This document shows, piece by piece, positions 33,250-43,760 of a stretch of 64,000 bases of DNA (positions are counted from its first letter, which is position 1; the number at the start of each line of letters is the position of its first letter). The position numbers and the translations under genes were made by a program. This stretch comes from Phaeoceros laevis (Eukaryota; Anthocerotophyta; Anthocerotopsida; Notothyladales), in NCBI GenBank assembly GCA_049999765.1, contig JBNGIQ010009355.1, positions 55,637-119,636 on the forward strand. Direction: 5' to 3'. Under the pieces are notes generated by a model. The model was given only the letters and a program-made list of their open reading frames with translations. It ran no database searches and was not told the DNA's origin.

Positions 33250-35703
33250 TCAATGTCGATCACCACATGAACAGGACCCGTCCAGGAAACGGTGCACACG
33301 GTGTGCATCCCTCACTATGATTTCTCGCTGCTCAAGCTGAGACATGATCTTGGTACTACCGTGGCAGTCACCGCACATACGCAGGTTCTTGGTAACAAGC
33401 AAAGTTGTGCCATCTGGGGTGTTCATAAGACCATATGCCAACGCTAGTTTCTCAGCATGTCCACATAACGCTTCCTCCCTCTCAGCATCTGAAACCGCCT
33501 TAAGCACCAGCTCAGTCTGTGGCACATGGGCTCCTTCCCCTTTCAAACGCAGGTTCATGCTCCTCGACTTTGATGACATGTCGCCTTTGTCTTCTCCGAC
33601 AGTGAATTCATGCACCTTGTAGTTCACTTCAATGCTGGCTTTTGCAGGCTTCTTCTTAGCACCGGCACTCTTCCGCAAGCTCTCTATTCTATCTACATCC
33701 TTCAGCATGCCAGCATTTGCATAGATGTTAGACAAAAGCACATAGGCAGTTGCATTTCCTGGTTCCAGTGCGATGAACTGGTCAAAGCATCGTACTGCAC
33801 GCTCCACATCACCGTATGTTTTGCAGGCACTCAGCAAAGTTGTCCAACCTATGACGTCGCTCTCAAATGGCATAGTTTGAAGCATATGTTCTGCCTCATC
33901 TAGCCGGCCTGACCTTGCAAGAAGATCAACCATGCAGTTATAATGATGAACAGTGGGTGCAATGCCATGGTCCTTCACCATGTTTCTAAAATACCGCTGT
34001 CCCTCCTCCACCAGGCTATCATGACTGCACGCCGTGAGCAGACAAATGAAAGTAGCTTCATCGGGCTTGACACCTTGCTGCCACATCTCTTCAAACATGT
34101 GCATTGCCATTTGGCCATCATTATGCTTGGCAGTGCCATTAAGAAGAGAATTCCATGTCACTACATCCCTCGAGGCCAGTCTATCAAACACTCTGCGCGC
34201 ATCCACTAGGCTCCCACATTTTGCATACAGGTCTACCAAGCAACTGCCGACAAATGGGTCCCCTTCCAGATCACTTCCGATTATGTGCCCATGCAGCTTC
34301 TTACCAAGATGCAGAGCTCCCACACTGGCACATGCTTGGAGGAGACACACTAAAGTAACATGATTTGGAGTGATGCCTTCTTCTTGCATGCTTGCATAAA
34401 GAGCAAGGGCTTCTGGACCAAGCCCCTGCTGTGCATAAACCGAAATCATGGATGTCCAAGTCACGATATCTTTGGTTGGCAGTCTGTCAAACACTTTCCG
34501 AGCATCCTCCAGGCACCCACACTTTGCATACATGTCAACGAGGCAGCTCCCCACAATTACATTAGCTTCCATCCCTCTTTCCTGAATCTGCAAATGGAGC
34601 TCCTTCCCCAGACGCAGAGCTCCTGCTCCAGCACATGCTTTTAGGACACATGAAAAAGCATGAGGATCATCGACAAAGAAGCCCTCTTGTAGCATGTTCC
34701 CATATAAAGTAAGAGCTTCTTGACCTAGTCCATGCTGAGAGTATGCTGCGAGCATGGCAGTCCACGTTGCCACATTTCTTGTTGGTAGTCTGTCGAATAT
34801 GCTGCGAGCATCTTGTAAGCTCCCACATTTTGCATACATATTCACCAGGCAGTTGCCAACAAGCAGATCAGCTTCCAGCCCCACTTCCTGAATTTGAGAA
34901 TGGAGCACCTTTCCCTCATGCACAGCCCCAAAGCTTGCACATGCTTGCAAGAGGGTAGCATAAGTGACACGATTCGCTAGAATGCCTTCCTCCTGCATTC
35001 TGGCATGAAGTGTAAGGGCTTCATGACCAAACCTGTGCTGCGCATATGCGGCTATCATGGTGGTCCATGTCACTACATCTTTGCCTGCCATAGTGTCAAA
35101 TACTCTGCGTGCATCCACAAGACTCCCACATTTTGCATACATGTCTATTAAACAGTTGCCAACGAATACGTTAGGCTCTTCTGTACCGGCCAGAATGTCG
35201 GCATGGACCTCCTTGCCTGTAGCCAAGTCGCCTCCACTGCCACAGGCTCTGAGAACTGCCACATATAGATGGTTGTTTGGCCTCAAAGTGGAACTTCGCA
35301 ACTGTCGATAAAGCGTTGTAGCCTGCTTACCCTCTCCATGGTCAGCATATGCCGAAATAATAGAAACCCAGGCATAGATGTTGGGTGCAGCCAGCTTGCT
35401 AAACACCTGCATTGCTTCCTCTAACCTCCCATGGTAAGCATACATTCGAATGATGTGGTTGGCAAGGAATGCGTTATACTCATGCCCACTTATGACAGAG
35501 AGAGCATGAACCCGCCTGCCCAGAACCAAATCCTTTTCTGAAATGCACTGCTTGAGGACGCAGTAGAACACAGAATCGTTAACACAAGCTCGTCGCTGCA
35601 CCAAGAGCTCTAACTCTTCAACAGCTTCAAGAAGCCGCCGCTGCCCACCTTGTACGCCACGGGGCCCCTGTGATATCCGAAATACCCTGGTCAACACAGG
35701 CAT
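33250..35703 (-). CDS. PPR-DYW:KP protein ending DRH, candidate U-to-C RNA editing factor
   Basis: A complete intronless frame of 817 residues. The start (MPVLTRVFRISQGPRG) is Arg-rich and uncharged on the acid side, suiting organelle import. About twenty PLS-class repeats follow (VVTWTTMIAAYAQHRFG, CLVDMYAKCGSLVDARRVF). The C-terminal deaminase region begins near residue 683 with KKKPAKASIEV, so KPA replaces the usual PG box. It keeps the zinc signature HAE (749-751) and CGDC (777-780), a second site with CSC (811-813), and ends in DRH instead of DYW. This DYW:KP variant occurs in lineages with U-to-C editing and synthetic versions have been shown to catalyse it. The target RNA is not known. 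Family and variant are seen; editing direction is inferred. Confidence 0.92.
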   Translation of the reverse strand: MPVLTRVFRISQGPRGVQGGQRRLLEAVEELELLVQRRACVNDSVFYCVLKQCISEKDLVLGRRVHALSVISGHEYNAFLANHIIRMYAYHGRLEEAMQVFSKLAAPNIYAWVSIISAYADHGEGKQATTLYRQLRSSTLRPNNHLYVAVLRACGSGGDLATGKEVHADILAGTEEPNVFVGNCLIDMYAKCGSLVDARRVFDTMAGKDVVTWTTMIAAYAQHRFGHEALTLHARMQEEGILANRVTYATLLQACASFGAVHEGKVLHSQIQEVGLEADLLVGNCLVNMYAKCGSLQDARSIFDRLPTRNVATWTAMLAAYSQHGLGQEALTLYGNMLQEGFFVDDPHAFSCVLKACAGAGALRLGKELHLQIQERGMEANVIVGSCLVDMYAKCGCLEDARKVFDRLPTKDIVTWTSMISVYAQQGLGPEALALYASMQEEGITPNHVTLVCLLQACASVGALHLGKKLHGHIIGSDLEGDPFVGSCLVDLYAKCGSLVDARRVFDRLASRDVVTWNSLLNGTAKHNDGQMAMHMFEEMWQQGVKPDEATFICLLTACSHDSLVEEGQRYFRNMVKDHGIAPTVHHYNCMVDLLARSGRLDEAEHMLQTMPFESDVIGWTTLLSACKTYGDVERAVRCFDQFIALEPGNATAYVLLSNIYANAGMLKDVDRIESLRKSAGAKKKPAKASIEVNYKVHEFTVGEDKGDMSSKSRSMNLRLKGEGAHVPQTELVLKAVSDAEREEALCGHAEKLALAYGLMNTPDGTTLLVTKNLRMCGDCHGSTKIMSQLEQREIIVRDAHRVHRFLDGSCSCGDRH

Positions 35704-35744
35704 CCTGCTGGATCAGATCTGTGGACCGTCTCACTGTGTGTTTA

Positions 35745-36600
35745 GCCTTGCTGCTCTTCCCTCACAAGTCTCTCATGAGTCTCATCACGGTGACCAAAGG
35801 CCCCTCCTGCTGCGCGGTGTGCAAGTCGCCTCCACCACACTAACTGAGCCTGCTGACCGTTGTGTGAGCATCACCAAAGGCCGTCAGTCCTTTCAACAAT
35901 GCCCCATGGTGCGTCGCCCCTCCAAGACGATACATGTTCAGTAGCAGCAGCACCGCGAAGCCAGCAGGAAAGCTTGCCCTGGAACCAAGCCTGGACGATT
36001 TAGACTTATTGATTAATTAGACAAAACAGGTTTTGATCACGTCAAGCCTGGCTTCCTAGCCACTAGTCTAGGTTGTAGCTCGTGCCGAGAGCCTGAATGC
36101 AAGGCAGAGAGCATGAATGTAAGGCCGTAAGCCGTTGCAGGTAGGTGGCATTGTGGCAGCAAGGTGAGTGTAACTTTGATCACCGCTAGTAAACCGCAGG
36201 ATCGATTTGTTTGTTCACAACAAACGAGAGATTAGTCAAGTGTGAGCCTGCTCCAATGTTCATATGAGCAAGCACAGTTCTCAAGCGGCGGAAACAAGTA
36301 AAATCCTCCATACCTGTTCAGGATGTGACAGCACCAGTATTCGAGAGGGAAGGGCATATCTATGACCTTTAAGAGTTTGTTAGTGACGAAGCTAACATGA
36401 GAGTAACATTGTGATAACCTGGAGATTCGAACACGTTTTCAAGATATGCTTCAATGTGCTGAATGGGTACATGATCTTCTACTTGTGCAAGATAAAGCAC
36501 TGGAGGTGCACAGTAGGTGCACAGTAGGTACCTCTCCTAAGACAGCAATGAAGAATAAGGCTTACATGGGATTTTTGGAACCCACCTTACGTCCCAGAAT
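35745..36600 (+). repeat. Duplicated segment, copy 1 (upstream of PPR-DYW:KP)
   Basis: About 850 bp matches 41560-42390 in the same orientation, from cttgctgctcttccctcac to gggatttttggaaccca, with only scattered differences and short indels. This copy lies just upstream of the PPR start and should include its promoter. No gene is recognised inside it. Confidence 0.8.
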
Positions 36601-36769
36601 GCCTGTCAGCCAGCCAGCCAGCCAGGAGACTGTGTGCATGTACAGCTGTTCTTAAGTCAAGTAAGTAGGCAATATTAGACTAAGAACTTGATGTATGTAA
36701 ATCGGGACTGCCCTTGGAGAAGAAGTTTATTTCCAGTGTAAAAACCACACTTTGGCGAACGGAGCATTT

Positions 36770-37230
36770 TGGAACACTGTGACAGAGCAGCTAGCACTCG
36801 TTTTCTACAGCAACTCCCTATCAACCCTGACAGCTCTAGCAACACAAAGCATAGATCTGGGCCCATCTTCCTAGATTGGACACCTTAAAACCCTGAACCT
36901 GGCACTTTCACCTAAATCTCTGTAAAGTCTCGTGGCTCATTTTAGTGCCTCCCTCTCATGCAGCCAATCCCTTATTGCGAAACCCGAGAATAGCCTAACC
37001 CTGCCCCTTGATTGGCGCGTAATTAACCCCTTTTCTAATTCTGTCTCACCATACTCTAAAGAACGGCCTTCAGGGCCGGAGGCAAAAGCTTCTCAAGTGC
37101 CGTTATATTACTACATTCATGGAGCCAGCCCCCCGAACACACGGAGGTTGCGGACATCGGCGTGCAGAGGCGCGTACGGCGTTTCATCCTTGCTATGGTC
37201 CAAAACATCGGCTTTGCCTCCACACTGTGA
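36770..37230 (-). pseudogene. Truncated duplicate of the LamG gene 3' end
   Basis: This segment aligns with 37745-38245, the 3' flank and last codons of the LamG-like gene. It retains the coding phrase PYAPLHADVRNLRVF near 37150-37200 but has no upstream coding part. It is a partial tandem duplication left as a pseudogene fragment. Confidence 0.7.
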
Positions 37231-37744
37231 CAGTGTGAAGACACAAATTGCAACTGTCCAAAGATGCAGTCCCTACAGATGCAGTGTTCGTCACTGCAAT
37301 CATTACAGTCCTCAAGACAGAACTGAAATTTGGACGACTAGTAACATACAATATTGTACTTGTTGAGCTGCATTCTTGACCTGGCGGCAAGAATCCCAAT
37401 GCGCTTGGTATGCTTCGAGTTTCCTGAGCAACCACTCACGCTTCGTAAAATTCTCCGACTCAATCAGTGCGTGAAACCGGGATAACGATTCGGTGAGTGC
37501 CACCGCAGGTCTCCCAAACAAATGTTAGTAAGGGCCTGGACCTGCGTCCTTCCCTCCCAACAGCTACCAGCAGCAACTCCCGTTTCCCTCAGCATCCTCA
37601 TGATCAACATTTTGTAAAAACGGTTAGCATCTCGCACTTGTAAGCTAAATATTGTAGGACCCCCAAAGGAATGAGAACTCATAACAGTAGGCAGATGCCT
37701 AAGAATTCATACAAAATGCTGTCCGCCTGATGTGGCATCTTACA
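37231..37744. other. Spacer between the two LamG tail copies
   Basis: Short open frames only; none has a recognisable motif. It separates the duplicated 3' segments. Confidence 0.4.
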
Positions 37745-38166
37745 AAGCCCTTGGCCGCTAGCACTCCTTTAAAAATTCTACAGCAACTCCCCTGGCCAGC
37801 AACAACTCAAAGCGCTGATGCTAGCATCTGGGCCCCGTCTTCCTAGCTAGCTAGCTTGTCTGAGCCTTAAAACCCCTGGAACCTGACACTTTCACCTAGT
37901 ATAAATCTGATTTTTGTGCGCGTGCCTCACTCTCATGCCGCCAATCCCTTCTGCGATCGAGCTACTTACCCTCCCAACAACAATTGCGAAACCCGAGAGT
38001 AGCCTAACCCTGCCCCTTGATTAGCGCTTAATAAAACCGTGAACTAATTCTGTCTTGAGCATCGTACTCTAAAGTTCTTACAGCCTTCAGGTCCGGAGGC
38101 ACAAAGCTTTTGAAGTGTCCACAGCTACTTTCATGGGGCTGGCCAGCCCCTTGAACGGTCAAGGGT

Positions 38167-38883
38167 TCATGTGAAGACACGGAGGTTGCGGACATCGGCG
38201 TCCAGAGGCGCGTACGGGTTTTCATTCTCGCTATGGTTCAAATCATCGGCTTTGCCTCCAAACTGGTAGTACGGGCCGTTGCTCTTGCACATGTCGACGT
38301 CAACCTCCCAAGGCACGGTATAAACCCCTACCGCCACTTGGTCGATGAGGATGGAAGCAACGCGACCAGAACGGTCCCAGACAACGGCAATGTCCACCCA
38401 CTTCCCCAGCGGAACCGGGGCAGTAGAGGTGAGATCCACAAAATTCTGTTGGCAAGTGTTCAACGAATTGCGCAACCAGACTGTGATTTTACGATCCGGG
38501 TTGAGGATCGTTGCGAACTGCCAGGTGTTGGCGCTCCAGTCCGAGTACAGGAACCTCCGCAGGGCCGTCTGCTTGTCGAGGCGCAGCGAGAAGGAGTAGG
38601 TGAAGCTGGTGGTGCGGAAATCCACTCGCGGCACATTCAAGTAGCCAGGGCTGCTCACACGGACGTAGCCGGGACCCCCATCGGATTCCCACTTCAAACT
38701 GATATCGCCTCCCCCGGCGCCCACTGCCGGTCCTCGCTGCTTGGCGGAGACGTCGTCGAAGGTGCCGTCGAAGGACCACTGCCCCAGCAAGTTAGCTTTG
38801 TCGCCCTGGCCAGCAGCCGTCACCAGCCTGAGGGCTGCTGCTACCAGCGCCACACTCAAAACGCAGCTCCACAGTCTCGCCAT
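38167..38883 (-). CDS. Secreted LamG/concanavalin-like domain protein
   Basis: A complete intronless frame of 238 residues. It begins with a signal peptide (MARLWSCVLSVALVAAALRL). A single jelly-roll lectin-type domain follows, with GQWSFDGTFDD at the start, FTYSFSLRLDKQ in the middle, GKWVDIAVVWDRSG typical of LamG_3-like folds, and LDADVRNLRVFT at the end. The fold suggests carbohydrate or protein binding in the cell wall or apoplast; the ligand is unknown. A TATA box lies about 80 bp upstream of the ATG. Its 3' end was copied to 36770-37230. Confidence 0.75.
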   Translation of the reverse strand: MARLWSCVLSVALVAAALRLVTAAGQGDKANLLGQWSFDGTFDDVSAKQRGPAVGAGGGDISLKWESDGGPGYVRVSSPGYLNVPRVDFRTTSFTYSFSLRLDKQTALRRFLYSDWSANTWQFATILNPDRKITVWLRNSLNTCQQNFVDLTSTAPVPLGKWVDIAVVWDRSGRVASILIDQVAVGVYTVPWEVDVDMCKSNGPYYQFGGKADDLNHSENENPYAPLDADVRNLRVFT

Positions 38884-38963
38884 GGGCCTAGATCTGGAGG
38901 GCTACTTGTGTTGGATCTGGACTAAAGTTGAAGTGAGTTGAATGTTGCTGGCCTTGGCCAGCT

Positions 38964-38971
38964 CTTTTATA
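38964..38971 (-). promoter_or_regulatory. TATA box of the LamG-like gene
   Basis: On the minus strand the sequence reads TATAAAAG about 80 bp before the ATG at 38883, an ordinary distance for a plant TATA box with a short leader. Confidence 0.6.
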
Positions 38972-39999
38972 CCCCTTGGGATATCGATCGGCACGCAAGA
39001 ACCCACGAGTAAGAAACATCGTCAAGAGTAAGAACCATTTTTTGAGTTCTGTGCACATTCGTCAAGGTGCGTAAAGGTTCCAGACACCTCAAGTTTCGTA
39101 TCTCGAGGTAGTCAAGGTCTTCGACACCTTGGTATCTCAAGACACAGGCCTTCATAGCTACAGCTAAGCCCTGGCTCCAGGGTACGTAGTCCGTCGTGAA
39201 CGTTGTACTACAGGTGTCTGTTGAGACAGGACGCACCCAGGTGGGGTTCCAAGCAGGAGATGCATTCTTTGTTGAAATTCATATACACGTGAGCACCTAA
39301 TATCCATATGAGTGCCTCCTGTGTATCATAAAGTGCTATGTTCATGCCTGTTTTAGGGAACGATTACTTGTTTGCTGCCTTTTTATGGAGGAGAGAGGGT
39401 CAAGATGCAGGAGATTTGCAACTTCAACCTAAGAGTCACAACCTGGAGGGACAACTTGAAGTCAGTGCTAGCCTGGGTATGGTCAATCGTTCTTATAATA
39501 TATCTTCTGCCATCAGTGTACATGTTGGCTGGACTTCCTGTTCTGCTTACTCGCCATTTGTGGTCCAAGTCATCATTTGCCATCATTCAAAAACTTTTAA
39601 TCTGGTGCCACAGATAGAGATAGTGTTACAGAAGAAGAGTAACAAATGTTGGTGGCCATCAGGAAGAAATAGGTCATGATCAGGCACACAATGTATGCAA
39701 ACTTTTGTTCAATTTTCTTCAACAAAAGTTCAGCAACAGCACACTGAGATTCAGCGCATACCGTGGATTTCTATGCTATTCCTTTCGGACTCTTCTGGCA
39801 CTGGACTTCAGTATCCAGCTCGGCATACAGACACCACACATGGTCTCCAACTGCACCCCCGCCCATATCCATTGTGTGGATAAAACTCATACATCGGCTT
39901 CAATAGCAATCAAGGACATTAACGACGTGAGGTTTTCACAAAGTGATCAGTAATGCAGAAAGACCCATGCACAAAGCCTGGTGTGACTTTTTAGAGCAG
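38972..39999. other. Intergenic, possible decayed coding pieces
   Basis: A plus-strand frame at 39338-39679 includes a coding-looking phrase (FLWRREGQDAGDLQLQPKS) but no known domain. No consistent splice chain to the acidic exon at 40000 could be built. Confidence 0.3.
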
Positions 40000-40160
40000 G
40001 TTTTTTGACAGAAGAAAGAGGACTGCAACTCCACAAGCATCATGACAGAATTACCACACTGCTTGCATCCCTTGCCTCTAACGAAGACGAAGAAGATTCT
40101 TCTTCTTCTGAAGACGACCATCTGACCAAGGACTTGCAGTTGCATACCTACGAAGTACAT
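40000..40160 (+). CDS. Possible internal exon, acidic Ser-rich, unknown gene
   Basis: An acceptor (TTAGAGCAG) near 39999 and a good donor (CATG|GTACGTT) at 40160 frame a piece encoding TEERGLQLHKHHDRITTLLA then SNEDEEDSSSSEDDHLTKDL. Composition and splice sites look coding, but the family is not recognised and neighbouring exons were not found. It may be a fragment of a gene disrupted by the repeats nearby. Confidence 0.25.
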
Positions 40161-40347
40161 GGTACGTTCTGATATCAGCATAGTCTAAAATGTACTGGTG
40201 CATGTATTAACCGCGACAAAAAAAACATGCATATGCTGAAGGATGTCCACAGCAGTCACAAGCTCTATTTTAGCATGTTATTGTATCGTACTACTTCAAC
40301 AGCAACTACACACTCACTCTTGAGCCGATGTCACAGTCCTCACATGT

Positions 40348-40440
40348 GCCACCTTGCAAGGTGGCATGGTCTCCATGTTGTTGATATAACTCAGGCAAGA
40401 CCAATTGGTCTTGCCTGAGTTATATCAACAACATGGAGAT
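40348..40440. repeat. Perfect 70-bp palindrome next to a perfect 20-bp palindrome
   Basis: Bases 40371-40405 are exactly complementary to 40406-40440, with the centre at aa|tt and no spacer. Just before it, 40348-40367 is itself a perfect palindrome (tgccaccttgcaaggtggca). The long one would form a cruciform or a hairpin RNA. It may be a recent inverted duplication or a fold-back sequencing artefact. Confidence 0.95.
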
Positions 40441-41559
40441 CATCTGTAGATAGGGCAGCAGGCCCAATTCCACCCTGAAACAAGAGCAGTGGCTTAGTAG
40501 AAAATCTTGGAGATAATGCCATTTTCAAACTTCACAGGTCATCTAGATGGTTCAAGTATCAAGAGCTGGAATTAGAACATCAATTAACCTGAATCGCAAA
40601 CATAGTACCCACAGCTGTAGTGGCATGTGCAGCTCAAGGAGGCAGAGGTTCCCCAATGGGAGTAAGTCTGCATCACACAAGTACGTTAGTTTGTATTTAC
40701 ATAACACAGTCCTGGCTTCTATATTCCTAGAACGTTGTCCCACACAAGGTTCATGTTCCAGTCAGGATGTTATGGGGTTTCTGCTTCACAACACATTTGC
40801 CAGAGCTAGAGAAACAGCAGCACCACACCTTGACCATTTGTGTAACTGCAGTCAGCGTGCGCCCGCATCTGGGACCGGGGCCATCCTCCTCCTTTTCTAG
40901 AATATGGCTGCTCAGCCTTCCCCGACATAGATGCATCCACTTCCACTACCCCCTAGGTCAAGAGGGCTAATAGCATTGATCCTGATGCGCATCATGTACC
41001 CCACTCCACTCCTTGAAGCGAGCTCTACACAGTCCTCTTGAAAGTGTCCAACGCTGCTGTCGTCTCATTGAAGCTAGCAGCACGGGCTTAAAGCTGGAAA
41101 CTGACTCAAATCCCATCTCCAGAACCTCAACATGATCAGGGCTGAGGCGCCTAAAGTCCCTTCCTCTCGCTCCCACTAGGCTGCAGGAGTTGCGTGTTAG
41201 CCTGCTATAATTCCTTTGCACCATAACTGCTGCCTAGGCCCCACACCGAGTTGGTGCGGGGACTAGATCAGCCTGGCCAGGCCCCTCTGCACGCAAGGAC
41301 GGTGGGTCCCTATCGGTTCCAAACAGCGGTCGTCCACCAAATTGCGCCACCGCAACCAACAGTGCTCCCCACGCTGCACCAGCTCCCCCTTCGTCTTCGT
41401 CTTCCTCTTCCCACCCTCCTCCAGTCCGGTCTGTCCCTGTTTGATAGCAACGAGACGACAGCCAGCCAGCGCCTGTGCCTGCCTAAATCTCGCGTACGAA
41501 ATTGCTGCCTCCCTCCCTCCTTGCTGCACAGTGCAGCAGCAAAGAGCCGCCTCCTGCTG
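40441..41559. other. Intergenic with a few exon-like pieces
   Basis: A plus-strand stretch at 40700-40900 reads open from a cataacacag acceptor, but no domain is recognised. The stretch 41250-41560 is Cys, Pro and Leu rich in translation and looks non-coding. Confidence 0.3.
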
Positions 41560-42390
41560 CTTGCTGCTCTTCCCTCACCAGTCTCTCATCACGGTGACCA
41601 AAGGCCCCTCTGCTGCGCGGTGTGCAAGTCGCCTCCACCACACTAACTGAGCCTGCTGACCGTTGTGTGAGCATCACCAAAGGCCGTCAGTCCTTTCAAC
41701 AATGCCCGATGGTGCGTCGCCGCTCCAAGACGATACATGTTCAGTAGCAGCAGCACCGCGAAGCCAGTAGGAAAGCTTGTCCTGGCACCTAGCCTGGACA
41801 AACAAAACAGGTTTTGATCATGTCAAGCCTGGCTTGCTAGCCACTAGTCTAGGTTGTAGCTCGTGCCGAGAGCCTGAATGCAAGGCCGAGAGCATGAATG
41901 CAAGGCCGTAAGCCGTTGCAGGTAGGTGGCATTTTGGCAGCAAGGTGAGTGTAACTTTGATCACCGCTAGTAAACCGGAGACGATCGATTTGTTTGTTCA
42001 CAACAAACGAGAGCTTAGTCAAGTGTGAGCCTGCTCCAATGTATGAGCAAGTATAGTTCTCAAGTGTGAGCCTGCTCCAATGTATGAGCAAGCATAGTTC
42101 TCAAGCGGCGGGAACAAGTAAAATCATCAACCTCTTCAGGATGTGACAGCACCAATAGCAGCTAACATGAGAGTAACATTGTAATAACCTGGAGATTCGA
42201 ACACGTTTTCAAGATATGCTTGAATTTGCTGAATGGGTATATGATGTTTTCAAGATACGCTTGAATTTGCTGAATGGGTACATGATCTTCTACTTCTCCA
42301 AGATAAAGCACCGGAGGTGCACAGTAGGTACCTCTCCTAAGACAGCAATGAAGAATAAGGCTTACATGGGATTTTTGGAACCCACAATGG
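41560..42390 (+). repeat. Duplicated segment, copy 2
   Basis: It matches 35745-36600 closely. Inside this copy two further short tandem duplications arose: a ctgctccaatgtatgagcaa unit near 42030-42100, and a tgaatttgctgaatgggta unit near 42215-42285. No PPR gene follows on its left side, unlike copy 1. Confidence 0.8.
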
Positions 42391-42490
42391 TCTATTAAAT
42401 TTAATATTAGCTATAATTAGTAATGGTTTGGTTTAGTTTAGTTTGGATTTCAGCCTGAATTTGATGTCACTTCTTAGGTACTCTTCAACA

Positions 42491-42561
42491 TTGAAGCTTC
42501 ATTCTTTTATAGTTTATGTTTNNNNNNNNNNTGAAGCTTCATTCTTTTATAGTTTATGTTT
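42491..42561. other. 10-N gap with identical 30-bp flanks
   Basis: The 30 bases before the gap (42492-42521, starting tgaagcttcattc) are identical to the 30 bases after it (42532-42561). The two contig ends probably overlap and were not merged, so the gap is likely artificial. Confidence 0.85.
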
Positions 42562-42850
42562 GATCACATGGCCACTTGGAAAGGTTTTACATCAAGATTC
42601 TATTTCACACTACTCATGGTTAAGGAAGAATGGGCACTTAACTTTAGGTCTCTATCACCTAGGTTACATTGCTCAATACTAGGTACCACAGAGAGGTTAG
42701 GACACGTTGCAATCATCTTGTTGCAATCATTTTCTTGCTATGAAAAGTATCACACAATCCTTCGTCAACCTGGTGAACTCATGTATGAGACCACTATGCA
42801 ATCACCTTCTTGGTATGAAATTTAAAGTGTCATACAATCATTCGTAAGCC

Positions 42851-42860
42851 NNNNNNNNNN
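42851..42860. other. 10-N assembly gap
   Basis: It lies at the edge of a tandem array with unit gtggactcatgt...gaccacatta, which explains why assembly stopped here. Confidence 0.95.
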
Positions 42861-42916
42861 AATGTATGAGACCACATTAATAGTTCTTATGAAAAGTGTC
42901 GCACAATCATTCGTCA

Positions 42917-43075
42917 CCTAGTTCTGGTGGACTCATGTATGTGACCACATTAGTAGTACTGGTGGACTCATGTGTACATGAGACCACATTAATAGTACTG
43001 GTGGACTCATGTGTACATGAGACCACATTAATAGTACTGGTGGACTCATGTATGAGACCACATTAATAGTGCAGT
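42917..43075. repeat. Tandem array, about 39-bp unit, four copies
   Basis: Each unit contains tactggtggactcatgt followed by gagaccacattaatag. Related degenerate copies occur before the 42851 gap at about 42770-42850. Confidence 0.8.
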
Positions 43076-43465
43076 CGAAGATACTAGTGTCATTCACCAT
43101 AGGGGTGTTTACATCTATATGGTTATAACACAACCTAAGTCATGTTAAACTTTGCTAACGTGATCCAACATTTTGTGTCAATAAGCTCTTACTTGTGAGC
43201 AGTATAGACAACATCAGTCAATCAATTAAATCAATTGAAGTATATTTTCCTTCATACACTCCTGCATAAACTAGATAGACAAGAAATTTATGTGCTCGAT
43301 AAGGCTCAAAAGGAGATCTCATACATCAGTAGAATTGTGAAAAAAAATTTGTTTAAACTCTTCTTCACAAGTTTCACAACAACCCAATAAGTCCAAATGA
43401 TCACAAGTCTGATTGACAGTTCGGACAACATATAAATTATCTACCTTTAACTTCTACTTAAATTA

Positions 43466-43640
43466 TTATCTATTTTCAAGTGTAATTATCTACTAAATAG
43501 CTAAAGTACTGACCTAGACAAGAGGAAGTGTAGCTTAACAAATTTAACATATGATTATCTATTTTCAAGTGTAATTATCTATTAAATAGCTAAAGTACTA
43601 ACCTAGACAAGAGGAAGTGTAGCTTAACAAATTTAACATA
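43466..43640. repeat. Tandem duplication, about 89-bp unit, two copies
   Basis: Units begin ttatctattttcaagtgtaa and end gcttaacaaatttaacat. They differ at only a few positions. Confidence 0.85.
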
Positions 43641-43760
43641 GATTAACCGCTATAGGTGGCCAGCTAGGTAGCTCGCTAGCTAGTAGGTTACTGAAATGGC
43701 GGAGTGCTCGATTCCCTTGTGAAGCTAGTATAGCGCTAGAATTCATCCTATAGCGCGTTT
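43641..43760 (+). repeat. SINE-like element, copy A
   Basis: It has an A-box-like tagctcgctagctagtagg and a B-box-like gtgctcgattccc about 35 bp apart. The same phrase occurs at 46620-46680, and the part from gtgctcgattccc onward also at about 54951. This is a tRNA-derived dispersed repeat family. Confidence 0.6.

Noticed and set aside
38967-39236. 89-codon minus-strand frame upstream of the LamG gene
   Set aside because: It overlaps the TATA-box region and is built from short tcaaggt-like repeats; likely non-coding.
42900-43640. CRISPR-like array
   Set aside because: The repeats are head-to-tail tandem units without unique spacers, in a plant genome.
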